In this document: in pieces, positions 6,902 through 14,811 of the stretch
How the letters are laid out: each line of letters opens with the position of its first letter
Numbering within the stretch: the first letter of the stretch is position 1
Source: a virus
Length of the DNA: 27,728 nucleotides
Reading direction: 5' to 3' (one strand)
IMG/VR virus record: IMGVR_UViG_3300047379_001338
Span: 1-27,728 of that record
The notes under the pieces: model-generated
Told to the model about the DNA's origin: nothing
The model's database searches: none
Seen by the model: only the letters and a program-made list of their open reading frames with translations
Translations under genes and position numbers: made by a program

Positions 6902-7347
6902 GTAATTTTAATATTATTTTTTGACTTGTTCTTTTTTCTTGGTATTGTGATTTCTAGAATACCATTGTTCATCTTTGCGGATATTTTATCCTGATCTAGC
7001 TCTGTGGTTAGTTTGAATGTGTTTTTAAATCCATCTTTAAATATTTGTTGTTGAATGTATTCGCCGTCAACAGAAGTTTCTTTTGGTGTCTTGTAAGAAA
7101 CCACAAGTTTATTATTTTCGCAATCAATTGCAATATCTTCTTTGGGTATTCCTGGAGTCATTAATTCAATCAATACTGCATTTTCTTTCGATAAAACATT
7201 TGCTTGAATAGGGTAATCATCTAGTTCGTTAAAAAAGTCTGTATCCTTATCAGTAAAATGTAAGAATAAATCATTTAATAAACTATTATAAGTTGTTTTT
7301 GTTTGACTTGATTTTGGTCTGTAATTTTTTTTGAAGTAATATGACAT
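6898..7347 (-). CDS. Small heat shock protein (Hsp20/alpha-crystallin family)
   Basis: A 149-residue protein with a variable N-terminal arm (1-45), an alpha-crystallin domain (about 46-137) and a short basic tail. The diagnostic pattern is AKMNNGILEITIP at 124-136, preceded by VLIELMTPGIPKEDIAIDCENNKLVV. Hsp20 proteins hold unfolding proteins without using ATP. Phage copies, frequent in cyanophages, are thought to help virion proteins fold. The gene follows the HNH gene by 58 nt and lies just ahead of the barrel gene. The barrel gene has its own promoter, but read-through is likely. Confidence 0.93.
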   Translation of the reverse strand: MSYYFKKNYRPKSSQTKTTYNSLLNDLFLHFTDKDTDFFNELDDYPIQANVLSKENAVLIELMTPGIPKEDIAIDCENNKLVVSYKTPKETSVDGEYIQQQIFKDGFKNTFKLTTELDQDKISAKMNNGILEITIPRKKNKSKNNIKIT

Positions 7348-7363
7348 AATGTTAATGTGTTAA

Positions 7364-7383
7364 GGGTTAAAATATTATAACCC
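7364..7383 (-). promoter_or_regulatory. -10 box inside an inverted repeat upstream of hsp20
   Basis: On the minus strand TATAAT (7379 to 7374) is embedded in GGGTTA-N8-TAACCC (7383 to 7364), a 6-bp inverted repeat that could be an operator or a short hairpin. The box is 26 nt before the ATG, giving a leader of about 20 nt. The best -35 candidate (TTGGCA) has a 20-nt spacer, so the promoter is uncertain. Confidence 0.4.
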
Positions 7384-7405
7384 ATATTTGCAAAACTTAT
7401 GCCAA

Positions 7406-8002
7406 TTATTTTTTAAAAAGAAAATTCCTCCATTCTGCGCGCTCTTTTTGAAAAGGATGGAAGAAAGGATAGGGGTAAGAAGGCTTTAGGTCCTCTCCTT
7501 GATGATTTTTATATGGATATATTGCTGCTTTTTTAGAGTTGCATGGTTGGCAGGTAAGTGTGACGTTATGACTCTCTTTTGTGCCACCTTTACTTTTTGG
7601 GTATATGTGCTCTATTGTTGTATCTTTTATTTCAAACTTGTCTCCACAAATCTGGCAGCGACCTTTATATCTTTTATATAAATATCTTAAATTTGGCTTC
7701 TGTTTTGTTTGATAAACCCATTTAGCGGTAGTCAGCAATATAGTGGGAACTGGGTACAGTTTATTTGATGAAGATATAAATGGCTGGTTTTTATAATAAG
7801 TTGCACGCTCTTCATCCACCCATTCTTCCCAATACAGCGGTTCTCCTGATTGAGATAAAACTTTGATAGAAGGATGTTTGTTAGATATTGATCCGCAAGA
7901 TATTAATTTTCGGATTCCCTCTTTAGCTGTAGTAATATTAATTGGGGTCCAAAAGTGAGAGAGTATTAGTACGACTCTATCTTTTCCTTGTATAAGGTCC
8001 AA
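7406..8002 (-). CDS. HNH endonuclease
   Basis: A 198-residue protein. Its N-terminal half (RVVLILSHFWTPINITTAKEGIRKLI) matches the lead-in of a widespread HNH family that begins with VLVLNADYxPLNV-like segments. The nuclease core is at 116-160: C116-x2-C119, EH with H132, N146 and C151-x2-C154, i.e. a zinc-braced beta-beta-alpha fold with the HNH triad. The only sensible start is TTG at 8002, 3 nt after the stop of the previous gene. Phage proteins like this act as free-standing homing nucleases or assist DNA processing. It is last in the long minus-strand block. Confidence 0.88.
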   Translation of the reverse strand: MDLIQGKDRVVLILSHFWTPINITTAKEGIRKLISCGSISNKHPSIKVLSQSGEPLYWEEWVDEERATYYKNQPFISSSNKLYPVPTILLTTAKWVYQTKQKPNLRYLYKRYKGRCQICGDKFEIKDTTIEHIYPKSKGGTKESHNVTLTCQPCNSKKAAIYPYKNHQGEDLKPSYPYPFFHPFQKERAEWRNFLFKK

Positions 8003-8005
8003 TAT

Positions 8006-9406
8006 TTATTTTTCAGGTTTTTCGTGAGTGTACCCCATTTTTTTCATTTTAAGATGATCCTCTAAAGTTTTAGCTTTATAGCCTTTTCCTGTCTTGGGGT
8101 CATACATCATGTGGGGCTCAAAGTCTTCTGTAGCATAATCTTTTTTCATTTTTTTAGATTGAGCTTTTTTAATAGCTTCTTTTGAGGGATAATCTTTATC
8201 TCCTGGCTTTGCAGCTTTATAATTTTTACCCATTCTTTTTTTCTTTTTTTGAATGTTTTCCCAAAGCCCTGCGTCAGAAGTTTTTCCTTGCTTTTTAAGG
8301 ATTGCATCTTGGATTGGCTTAGGTAATTTTTTTTGCTTTTCAGTTAAACCCGCTTCTCCTTTTTCATATAAAGAACTTTTCATTTTATCATATTGCATAG
8401 CGCATGTAGCATATGTTTTATCTTTATCCATTCCTGCTGTATTAACTAAATCTTTGTCATAACTTGCGCAATGATCCATGAACGCTTTTTTCATGTAATC
8501 TTCTGCAGCTTCAGAAGATTCTTTAGATTCTTCTGACTTTTCTTCTTCTCCTTTAGTTACTTTAGTAACACTTTTTTTACTCCACATTTTACAGCTCCAA
8601 TAACGAGCTTTTGTTTTTGGTCCAGGATTTGAACAGTTATGGCGAGCTCTAAAATTTTTGCGACGACCAGGATCATCACGTTTTATTTCCATGTTTGGAT
8701 CACCAAAATTTACTTTAACGACATTACCTTTTTCATTTTTAACATAAACAGAAAACTTTTTTGGCCCTTTTGGCGTTCTGAAGGGTTTGTTTAGTTTTTT
8801 TCCTTTATTGGCTTCTGCTGCCCAACTTTCTTCGCTAACATATTCTTCAAAACCTAATTCATCAACATCAATAAAAATCGTACTCCACATTTCGTCTGTA
8901 AATTCTGGATCTTCTTGTAACTGATAATTATAAATATCTAATTTTGCAGCAATAAAATCTTCCTCTGTAAGAAAGTTCTCTTCGCGTACTCCGTCATCTA
9001 TAAGAATATTTGCAGAAGCTTTTGCGATATCTTGATCAGCTTTTCTATAAGAGTCTTTTACTTTGCCACCTCTCACCATTTTTAGAAATGTGTTGACTCT
9101 AGCCATTGCCCACTGGCCTCTGGTTTTTCCTGGTCTATGGCTGGAAGAAAACGCTCCCGCTCCTCTGCGATATACTTTCTTTAATTGAGAAAGCGTAACT
9201 TTTTTACTGGATTTGGTATTATGTTCTTTAACTTTTGACTTAAGGGATTCAATAACTTTTTCTGAGAATGTTATTTTACTACCTTTTTCTCCCGCGCTTC
9301 CTGGCTTATTTTTATCTGAGCCTTTTTTGTTTTCTGATTTTTTTGCAGGTGTTTGCGCTGAACTCTTTGGTCCAGGACGTTTAGCTGAGTGAGATTCATT
9401 TTCCAT
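8006..9406 (-). CDS. Basic modular phage protein (DUF5824-like and two further modules)
   Basis: A 466-residue, very Lys-rich soluble protein of separate short modules joined by charged, disordered linkers. Module 1 (about 72-110) reads VYRRGAGAFSSSHRPGKTR then QWAMARVNTFLKM, a segment I know from many phage proteins (DUF5824-like). Module 2 (about 217-275), from FSVYVKNEKGNVVKVNFGD to CKMW, is Arg/Lys-rich with C258 and C272; similar segments occur in capsid-maturation proteins of other phages. Module 3 (about 325-385) has paired Cys and ends LPKPIQDAILKKQ, also recurrent in phages. No catalytic site is evident. A DNA-binding or virion-internal role is possible but unproven. The start lies 2 nt after the gmd stop, without a Shine-Dalgarno. 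Confidence 0.75.
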   Translation of the reverse strand: MENESHSAKRPGPKSSAQTPAKKSENKKGSDKNKPGSAGEKGSKITFSEKVIESLKSKVKEHNTKSSKKVTLSQLKKVYRRGAGAFSSSHRPGKTRGQWAMARVNTFLKMVRGGKVKDSYRKADQDIAKASANILIDDGVREENFLTEEDFIAAKLDIYNYQLQEDPEFTDEMWSTIFIDVDELGFEEYVSEESWAAEANKGKKLNKPFRTPKGPKKFSVYVKNEKGNVVKVNFGDPNMEIKRDDPGRRKNFRARHNCSNPGPKTKARYWSCKMWSKKSVTKVTKGEEEKSEESKESSEAAEDYMKKAFMDHCASYDKDLVNTAGMDKDKTYATCAMQYDKMKSSLYEKGEAGLTEKQKKLPKPIQDAILKKQGKTSDAGLWENIQKKKKRMGKNYKAAKPGDKDYPSKEAIKKAQSKKMKKDYATEDFEPHMMYDPKTGKGYKAKTLEDHLKMKKMGYTHEKPEK

Positions 9407-9408
9407 AG

Positions 9409-10470
9409 TTATTTGTTACACAATAAATTGTAATCGTGGTTGTACATTTTTTGCACTAATTTTTTAAAATTTGTTTTTCTTTCCCACCCCAATTCTTTTT
9501 CCGCTAAAGATGGATCTCCTAATAATAAATTAACTTCTGCTGGTCTATAAAACTCTTTTTTGATATCAACTATAACATGGCTCTTTAAAGAGTGTTCTGC
9601 GATTAAATAATTGTCTAGTATGAATTTTTCATCAACACCTTTTCCATGCCAGTAACCTTCTAAGCCAGCAAGCTTGAGACATTCATTCACAAAATCTTTA
9701 ATAGAAAAGCATTTTCCAGAGCTTAAAACGTAATCTTTAGGTTTTTCTTGTTGAAGCATTAACCAAACACCTTCAACAAAATCTTCTGCATCAGACCAAT
9801 CTCTTTTCGCATCAAGATTGCCTAGGGAAAGCGGCTGGAAAGTTTGGTTGTTATTGATTGAATGAATGATTGAAGCTATAGTTTTCGAGATTTTTCTAGT
9901 AACGAATTCTTCACCTCTCCTAGAACCTTCATGGTTGAATAGCCATCCTTGTACCGCAAAAATATTAAACGATTCTCTGTAGACCTTAACTAAATGTCTA
10001 GCGGAGGCTTTTGAAGCTCCGTACGGACTTCTGGGCTTAAGGGGATGATTTTCATCTTGCGGTGAATAATCTACATCACCGAATTCTTCGCTGCTTCCAG
10101 CATTATAATATCGACAATGTGGGCAGTCTTTTAGAATAGAATCTAACTGATATAGTACAGCCATAGTGTTTGTCTGCATATGATTCGCGGGCATTGACCA
10201 ACTATTGCCGACAAAAGAATTTGCTGCAAAGTTTATAAAATAATCAGGTTGATGCTTGGCGATAACCCCAGAAACATTCTGGGCATCAGTGATGTCCAAA
10301 TCGATAATTTCAAATCTTGGGTGATTTATTAGGTGCGCAATATTGGTATGATTTTTAACGCTTAATCTTCTTACTCCCGCTATGATTGTGTTTTGTGTAT
10401 TTTTTAAAAGATAATCTGCCATATGACTTCCGTCTTGGCCTGTAACTCCTGTTATTATTATTTTTTTCAT
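9409..10470 (-). CDS. gmd: GDP-mannose 4,6-dehydratase
   Basis: An extended short-chain dehydrogenase that turns GDP-mannose into GDP-4-keto-6-deoxymannose, the entry to GDP-fucose, GDP-rhamnose and related sugars. At 353 residues it is full length. The NADP-binding Rossmann motif is GVTGQDG (8-14). The active site has SSEEFG (126-131) and Y150-x3-K154. The signature NHEGSRRGEEFVTRK (179-193) closely follows the NHESPRRGETFVTRK of cellular GMDs. Its start overlaps the Nudix stop (ATGA), so the two are translationally coupled. In phages such genes are thought to alter surface glycans of the host or decorate the virion. No downstream epimerase or glycosyltransferase is in the window. Confidence 0.94.
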   Translation of the reverse strand: MKKIIITGVTGQDGSHMADYLLKNTQNTIIAGVRRLSVKNHTNIAHLINHPRFEIIDLDITDAQNVSGVIAKHQPDYFINFAANSFVGNSWSMPANHMQTNTMAVLYQLDSILKDCPHCRYYNAGSSEEFGDVDYSPQDENHPLKPRSPYGASKASARHLVKVYRESFNIFAVQGWLFNHEGSRRGEEFVTRKISKTIASIIHSINNNQTFQPLSLGNLDAKRDWSDAEDFVEGVWLMLQQEKPKDYVLSSGKCFSIKDFVNECLKLAGLEGYWHGKGVDEKFILDNYLIAEHSLKSHVIVDIKKEFYRPAEVNLLLGDPSLAEKELGWERKTNFKKLVQKMYNHDYNLLCNK

Positions 10471-10862
10471 TTTAATTTTAAAATTGAATTTAATGTATTA
10501 GCTGTCATCGGTGTGGGTAAACAATTTTCTTCTATATTATAATATCCCCACTCATCGTGTTCAATAAAATCTTGAGATTTTTCATCTGGGAAAATTAAGT
10601 CATCTAATTCTGAGTGAAATACTGCAAATTCGTCTTGTTTTTTCATTTTATAAGAAGTTATGAACTTTACTTTTGAAGTATTTAATTTAATTAAAGTTTC
10701 TTCATAAACCTCTCTTATCGCTGCAGACTTTGGATCTTCTCCGTCTTCTATCATGCCACAAGGCATGGACCAATACCCTGGGAAATTATGACAAATCAAG
10801 CTCCTTCTTCCCAAAAGTATTAAGTTTTTAAAGGTTAGTAATATTCCGGCAGCTTTATACAT
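10467..10862 (-). CDS. Nudix hydrolase
   Basis: A compact 131-residue Nudix enzyme that hydrolyses a nucleoside diphosphate linked to another group. The Nudix box spans residues 36-58: G36-x5-E42-x7-REVYEE, ending TLI, so the usual Gly after EEx is replaced by Leu while all metal-binding Glu remain. The start overlaps the end of the nuclease gene by 8 nt, and its stop overlaps the gmd start by 4 nt. Coupling to gmd suggests a nucleotide-sugar substrate such as GDP-mannose. However, the classic GDP-mannose hydrolase Gmm has a modified box, and dNTP or NAD-type substrates are equally possible, so specificity is open. Confidence 0.88.
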   Translation of the reverse strand: MYKAAGILLTFKNLILLGRRSLICHNFPGYWSMPCGMIEDGEDPKSAAIREVYEETLIKLNTSKVKFITSYKMKKQDEFAVFHSELDDLIFPDEKSQDFIEHDEWGYYNIEENCLPTPMTANTLNSILKLK

Positions 10863-11934
10863 CTAGAAAATCGTCTAACTTTTCTTTTTTTTGCCAGTGG
10901 GGGCATCCGTCATAATTCATTTTTACGATTTCATCACCTTGTTCCGGTTCTAGTTCGTGCTTACAATCAATAAATGCGCTTTTTTTAATTTTGCCTTCAG
11001 AATCCTTTAAAACATAATATTCCATTGGTTTTCTGTATGGACAAATAAAAGCCTTGATAGGCTCTCCATTTTTATCTAAAACAGGCTGACCTTTTGACAT
11101 TTTATAACCATCTTTGCCGCAAGCCAAAGGGCCTCCAAAAGTTCCATCTCTTGGAAAATCTTGTTTAGCTGCAAGGTTGCTAATTGCGGCATTTTCATCA
11201 AAGCCATCTAAATACTCTTGAAACTGAGTCAATTGATATTCGAAGCCTTCTAGCTCTTCTGGTGTGATTTTATCCATGCGTAAATAACCTTTTCCATAAT
11301 TTCCTAAAAGATCTTTATCGAGATCAAATCTTAAAAATAGAAATTCACTTTGAGGTTTTGTTTCTGGCATTAAATGTTTTACTGCAAGGCAGTATATTAG
11401 GTTTTGTAAATTATCTGTTATTTCTTTACCTTTAAAAACTGATTTACTGCTTTTAAAGTCTCGAATAATTACTGAGTTATTTTTGTAAACAAACAGTTTA
11501 TCTATGTAGCCGCGGATTGCATATCTAATACCTTGTTCTTCTTTATGTATTTCTAAATCAAAAAATTGTTCTGATTCTGCTTTTACTGGTTTTTCTTCAG
11601 TATCGCCGAAAAAGTCGCACCGTAAACCATTAACTATCATTTCGTCAATAAGCTCAAGGTTTTCTGAATCATTAACACAAAGCTCTTCAGCTTCTTTTGT
11701 TACCTGAGCCGCAACGACTTCTGTATTCCAAATTGTTCCTTCCTTAACTATTTTATTAAATTCTCTTTTATGCTTGGTGCCAAGTAATTCAAAAACATTA
11801 TGGCAAATGGTTCCTCTGCTAGAACCGTCGTTTCCTGAGTCAGGTAATTTTAGTTTATAATTGCACCAATAAGTCCAGCTGCAGGTCTGAGCGGTTTTGA
11901 TTCTGCTTGCAGATAATTTAGTTAACTCACTCAT
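10855..11934 (-). CDS. Cas4/RecB-like PD-(D/E)XK exonuclease with Cys cluster
   Basis: A 359-residue nuclease of the PD-(D/E)XK fold. The motifs run H45 (GTICHNVFE), E122, D145 (RGYID), D159-F-K161 (IIRDFKS) and Q177-x3-Y181 (LQNLIYCLAV), the order seen in RecB, AddB and Cas4 nucleases. Cysteines lie near the N-terminus (C18, C24) and in the C-terminal third (in ACGK, ICPY, DCKH and GCPH). This fits the Cas4/AddB-type 4Fe-4S cluster that clamps the nuclease domain, although exact ligands cannot be assigned. It overlaps the primase end by 8 nt. Sitting between replication genes, it most likely resects DNA ends for phage recombination. There is no CRISPR array or other cas gene here. Confidence 0.87.
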   Translation of the reverse strand: MSELTKLSASRIKTAQTCSWTYWCNYKLKLPDSGNDGSSRGTICHNVFELLGTKHKREFNKIVKEGTIWNTEVVAAQVTKEAEELCVNDSENLELIDEMIVNGLRCDFFGDTEEKPVKAESEQFFDLEIHKEEQGIRYAIRGYIDKLFVYKNNSVIIRDFKSSKSVFKGKEITDNLQNLIYCLAVKHLMPETKPQSEFLFLRFDLDKDLLGNYGKGYLRMDKITPEELEGFEYQLTQFQEYLDGFDENAAISNLAAKQDFPRDGTFGGPLACGKDGYKMSKGQPVLDKNGEPIKAFICPYRKPMEYYVLKDSEGKIKKSAFIDCKHELEPEQGDEIVKMNYDGCPHWQKKEKLDDFLDV

Positions 11935-12964
11935 TGGTTATTATTTTTTTATTTTTTAATAAAGTTTTGGGCAATGATTTATGTATTTGGTTTATCTTTT
12001 CTATGATGAAGGTTTGTTGCGATTCGGGATTAGTAGATTGTAACTTTTCGCTCCATAATTTAAAGTCTGATTGAGACATTTCTCCAAAGTCTTTTTTATT
12101 TGGTAGGCATATTGAAATTTGATTTGGATTATAATAATTTAAGAGCTTTAAGTAATTTTTAATACTTGCATTTAATCCGCGATTCTCTGATGAATGTTGA
12201 TCGTTGTTTAAAGATATAATTATATTTGAAGCATTTAGAGCTAATGTAGAGCATATAAGTTTTGAGGATATGTCTAATCCAAAAGTAACTAAAACGTTTC
12301 TGTATCCATTTTCATTTAAGTTAAGCATGTCACCAATGCTTTCCACAAAAATCACTGATTGAGATTCGTTTATGCTTTGCCTTGTTTCTTCGCTTACATA
12401 TAATGGGTATATCCAACCCTTCTTCTTTCCTATATGCTTCCATTTTGGGCGACCATCTAAACTCGACATGTCTCTTCCTGAAAAACCATGTATTTGATTA
12501 TGCTCATTATAAATTGGAAACACAAACCTTTTATTTAATTTGCCGCTAGTGGCGAATCCACCTTTTAATGATTTCAATACTTCTGTAGAAATACCTTTAT
12601 CATTATAAAATTTATAATGTGGTAATAGTTTTTTAAGACAATTTTCTGGGTATATTTCTTCCATTTCTAATTTCTCCGAAAAAGTTAATTTATTATAGTT
12701 TGCGCCAATATCTTCTTCATCAATATATTGTTTAATTTGTTTGGGGTCGTTTGTTCCAAGGGTAACTTCGATCAGTCGTTTGAACGGCGAGAACGCACTG
12801 TTTTGAACATGATCCTTCCACACCCCTGTATTTTTGTAAATTTGTATAGCTGTTTGATTGTCTCCATTCCTAAAAACCGCATTTGTTTGCCAATAAGCGC
12901 CTCTGTCAGAAAGCTTGTAGCCTAAGCTTTGTAAGGATTCTTTAATTTTTTCCTGAGAAATCAT
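11927..12964 (-). CDS. DnaG-type (Toprim) DNA primase
   Basis: A 345-residue primase that should make RNA primers beside the helicase encoded next to it. The N-terminal 70 residues (GYKLSDRGAYWQTNAVFRNGD, then GVWKDHV) match the fold of the CHC2 zinc-binding domain but lack its Cys/His ligands. The catalytic core includes FVFPIYNEHNQIHGFSGR (147-164) and the Toprim motifs FVESIGD (E208, D212) and SLNNDQ (252-256). In the second motif the first Asp of the usual DxD is Asn (N253-N254-D255). There is no fused helicase domain, unlike T7 gp4. Its start abuts the helicase stop exactly. Confidence 0.85.
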   Translation of the reverse strand: MISQEKIKESLQSLGYKLSDRGAYWQTNAVFRNGDNQTAIQIYKNTGVWKDHVQNSAFSPFKRLIEVTLGTNDPKQIKQYIDEEDIGANYNKLTFSEKLEMEEIYPENCLKKLLPHYKFYNDKGISTEVLKSLKGGFATSGKLNKRFVFPIYNEHNQIHGFSGRDMSSLDGRPKWKHIGKKKGWIYPLYVSEETRQSINESQSVIFVESIGDMLNLNENGYRNVLVTFGLDISSKLICSTLALNASNIIISLNNDQHSSENRGLNASIKNYLKLLNYYNPNQISICLPNKKDFGEMSQSDFKLWSEKLQSTNPESQQTFIIEKINQIHKSLPKTLLKNKKIITNE

Positions 12965-14479
12965 TTATATATTAGGAAGTTCTTCCATGAAGCCTTGCGC
13001 CGCCTCGACTCCCTCAGAATCCATGTGGTCAACTAAATCTTGCAGGTCACCACGCTCTTCTAGGGCAAAATTTTCCATATGTAAGTTTATGTAGTTTTTT
13101 CTTTTACTTCCATCTGGCATCTCTATCGGTTGAAGAGCTCTGTGTACATCTTTACCTAACCAGCGATACTTTAAACAGATTAATTTATGCGTACCAAAGC
13201 CTTCTGGTTCTGATTGTATTTCGTCCATAGTTTTTTGTCTTAGCAGAAAAAGATGAGAGCAAAACTGTGTGATTTGATCTGATAGGGACACGATACTTTC
13301 ATCGTCCACTACGTTATCTGCGCTTCTGTTGTTTGTTATCCCAAGCCTGTTACTTTGCACGCTCGTTAGCATTGCTACAACCGGAGAATCATTGAAGCAT
13401 AACTCTTTTTGAATTAATTGTTTAAATTTGTCAACCATCCTACCTACAGTTTCCCAGGAGCTAGCTCCATTTTGTCTTTCGTATGTTGTCTTGATGTAAT
13501 CGAAACTGAAAATCATTTTATTTCCCCGTCCGATTTCTGAATAATAAAATCTCCGAATAATGTTAAGCATACTATCAATACTGTGTCCAGCTACATTGTA
13601 GTAGTAGAATTTAAAGTTTTTAATCTTATTCCATGTTTTTCTAACTTTTGTTACAACTTCTTGCCCAGCTTGCCTCCATCTGCCGGTTTCTAATAAATGC
13701 ATCGGGACACCTGATAGCGCTGAGCATTGACGTATAATAAGCTCTTCTTTGCTCATTTCTCCGTTATCAAAATGCAATACTGGAACATGTCCATTTATGG
13801 ATGAAACTTTCGTACAGAAATCCATACAAAATTGAGTCTTTCCCACTCCAGCTCTTGCTACCACGACAGTTATGTTTCCAGGTCTTAGAAGGGATCCATA
13901 TAGCTCATTTACTCTTTCGTGAGGGCCCATGAGCCCAAATTCGTCTATTGGATTGTTACCTCTTTCTTCTATAAAGTCCTCCATTTCATCAAATAAATTT
14001 TCTGGCTTACTTGAGCCCATTTCATAGAGATTAACTTTGTCATTATACATTTTATCTGCCTCACCAACAATGTCATCAAAAGACGCACTGGTTGATAGGT
14101 TCTTCATGCTTTTCGCGACCTCTAGCGAAGAATTATGTATTTCCCTTCTTACTGTAATTTTTTTTAATTCTTGAGCAGCTTTAATGACTCCGTCTTTAGA
14201 AATTTGTCTAAGGGATAAAGCCTTGATGTAGTCAGCGATATTAATGTTATCTTCAAATGAAATATTTAAGGATTGCACCCTTTGGGTTAATATAACTTCA
14301 TCCAAGGATTCTGATTGCTCCAGGCTTTGCCTTAATACACAGAAGATGGTTTTATTTACTATCGTATTCTGATCAAAGAAGTCTTTTTCATCTATGAAAG
14401 AAGCGATAAGGGGATATGATTCTGGGTATTTGATTAAACCCGCTATTAAGTGTTGTTCTAGTTCGTATGAATATACCAT
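12965..14479 (-). CDS. Replicative DNA helicase, DnaB family
   Basis: A 504-residue hexameric helicase that unwinds DNA at the phage fork. The N-terminal DnaB domain (about 1-125) begins ELEQHLIAGLIKYPE. The RecA-like ATPase domain (from about 180) has Walker A ARAGVGKT (K214, T215), the catalytic Glu in NGEMSKEE (E241), Walker B MIFSFDYIK (D327) and a conserved Gln in LTSVQSNRLG. The order nuclease-primase-helicase, with abutting or overlapping ends, marks it as part of the replication operon. A promoter of its own overlaps the end of the preceding gene, and the ATG lies 6 nt after the -10 box. No Shine-Dalgarno. Confidence 0.93.
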   Translation of the reverse strand: MVYSYELEQHLIAGLIKYPESYPLIASFIDEKDFFDQNTIVNKTIFCVLRQSLEQSESLDEVILTQRVQSLNISFEDNINIADYIKALSLRQISKDGVIKAAQELKKITVRREIHNSSLEVAKSMKNLSTSASFDDIVGEADKMYNDKVNLYEMGSSKPENLFDEMEDFIEERGNNPIDEFGLMGPHERVNELYGSLLRPGNITVVVARAGVGKTQFCMDFCTKVSSINGHVPVLHFDNGEMSKEELIIRQCSALSGVPMHLLETGRWRQAGQEVVTKVRKTWNKIKNFKFYYYNVAGHSIDSMLNIIRRFYYSEIGRGNKMIFSFDYIKTTYERQNGASSWETVGRMVDKFKQLIQKELCFNDSPVVAMLTSVQSNRLGITNNRSADNVVDDESIVSLSDQITQFCSHLFLLRQKTMDEIQSEPEGFGTHKLICLKYRWLGKDVHRALQPIEMPDGSKRKNYINLHMENFALEERGDLQDLVDHMDSEGVEAAQGFMEELPNI

Positions 14480-14485
14480 GTTTTT

Positions 14486-14514
14486 ATGGTATCACATGAT
14501 AAACGTTTAGTCAA
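14486..14514 (-). promoter_or_regulatory. Sigma70-like promoter of the helicase gene
   Basis: On the minus strand TTGACT (14514 to 14509), a 17-nt spacer and TACCAT (14491 to 14486), then 6 nt to the helicase ATG at 14479, predicting a leaderless message. The -35 box contains the TGA stop of the upstream gene. The -10 box matches the consensus at only 4/6. Confidence 0.55.
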
Positions 14515-14810
14515 GGACTTTCTTCTTCGCCGAAATCGTTTAATGAATCTAGATGCATTTCCTGGGTTGCAAGTTGCTCTAAATACTGCTCTAAAGCTTT
14601 GCGTAAGCCCATTTCAATAATTGGTGAGTTTGCTTTTGTAATGATTGATGGTAAGCCTTCTTGATTTACGTAAGAGAGAATAAAACCACTATCTCCCCCA
14701 GTGGAGCCTGAGAATTCAAATAACTGAGTAATAATACTTTCTGGTAAATTAAACTTTTCTAAATTTTCTGGATCAATATATTCTTCATTCATAATATCTT
14801 TATTACACAT
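14511..14810 (-). CDS. Small acidic protein of unknown function
   Basis: A 99-residue acidic protein if it starts at the ATG at 14810, which comes 1 nt after the stop of the Vsr-like gene (TAATATG). A second ATG at 14792 would give 93 residues, beginning MNEEYIDPENLEKF. The longer frame upstream lies inside the neighbouring gene and is unlikely to be used. The protein is soluble, with a predicted amphipathic helix (MGLRKALEQYLEQLATQEMH) and an acidic tail (FGEEESP). I do not recognise it. Its place between recombination and helicase genes suggests an accessory replication factor, but nothing in the sequence proves this. Confidence 0.65.
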   Translation of the reverse strand: MCNKDIMNEEYIDPENLEKFNLPESIITQLFEFSGSTGGDSGFILSYVNQEGLPSIITKANSPIIEMGLRKALEQYLEQLATQEMHLDSLNDFGEEESP

Positions 14811-14811
14811 A

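Noticed and set aside
2301-7347. Host chromosome segment or prophage border
   Set aside because: Phage genes lie on both sides, base composition looks similar, promoters share the same style, and no integrase or attachment repeat is visible.
7364-7383. Terminator after the HNH gene
   Set aside because: The 6-bp stem is AT-rich and lacks a T tract; it is better read as part of the hsp20 promoter.
7406-8002. HNH gene as part of an intron or intein
   Set aside because: No neighbouring gene is split and the gene sits in a normal operon position.
10855-11934. Evidence for a CRISPR-Cas locus (Cas4-like protein)
   Set aside because: There are no other cas genes or array; the nuclease is embedded in a replication operon, as in many phages.
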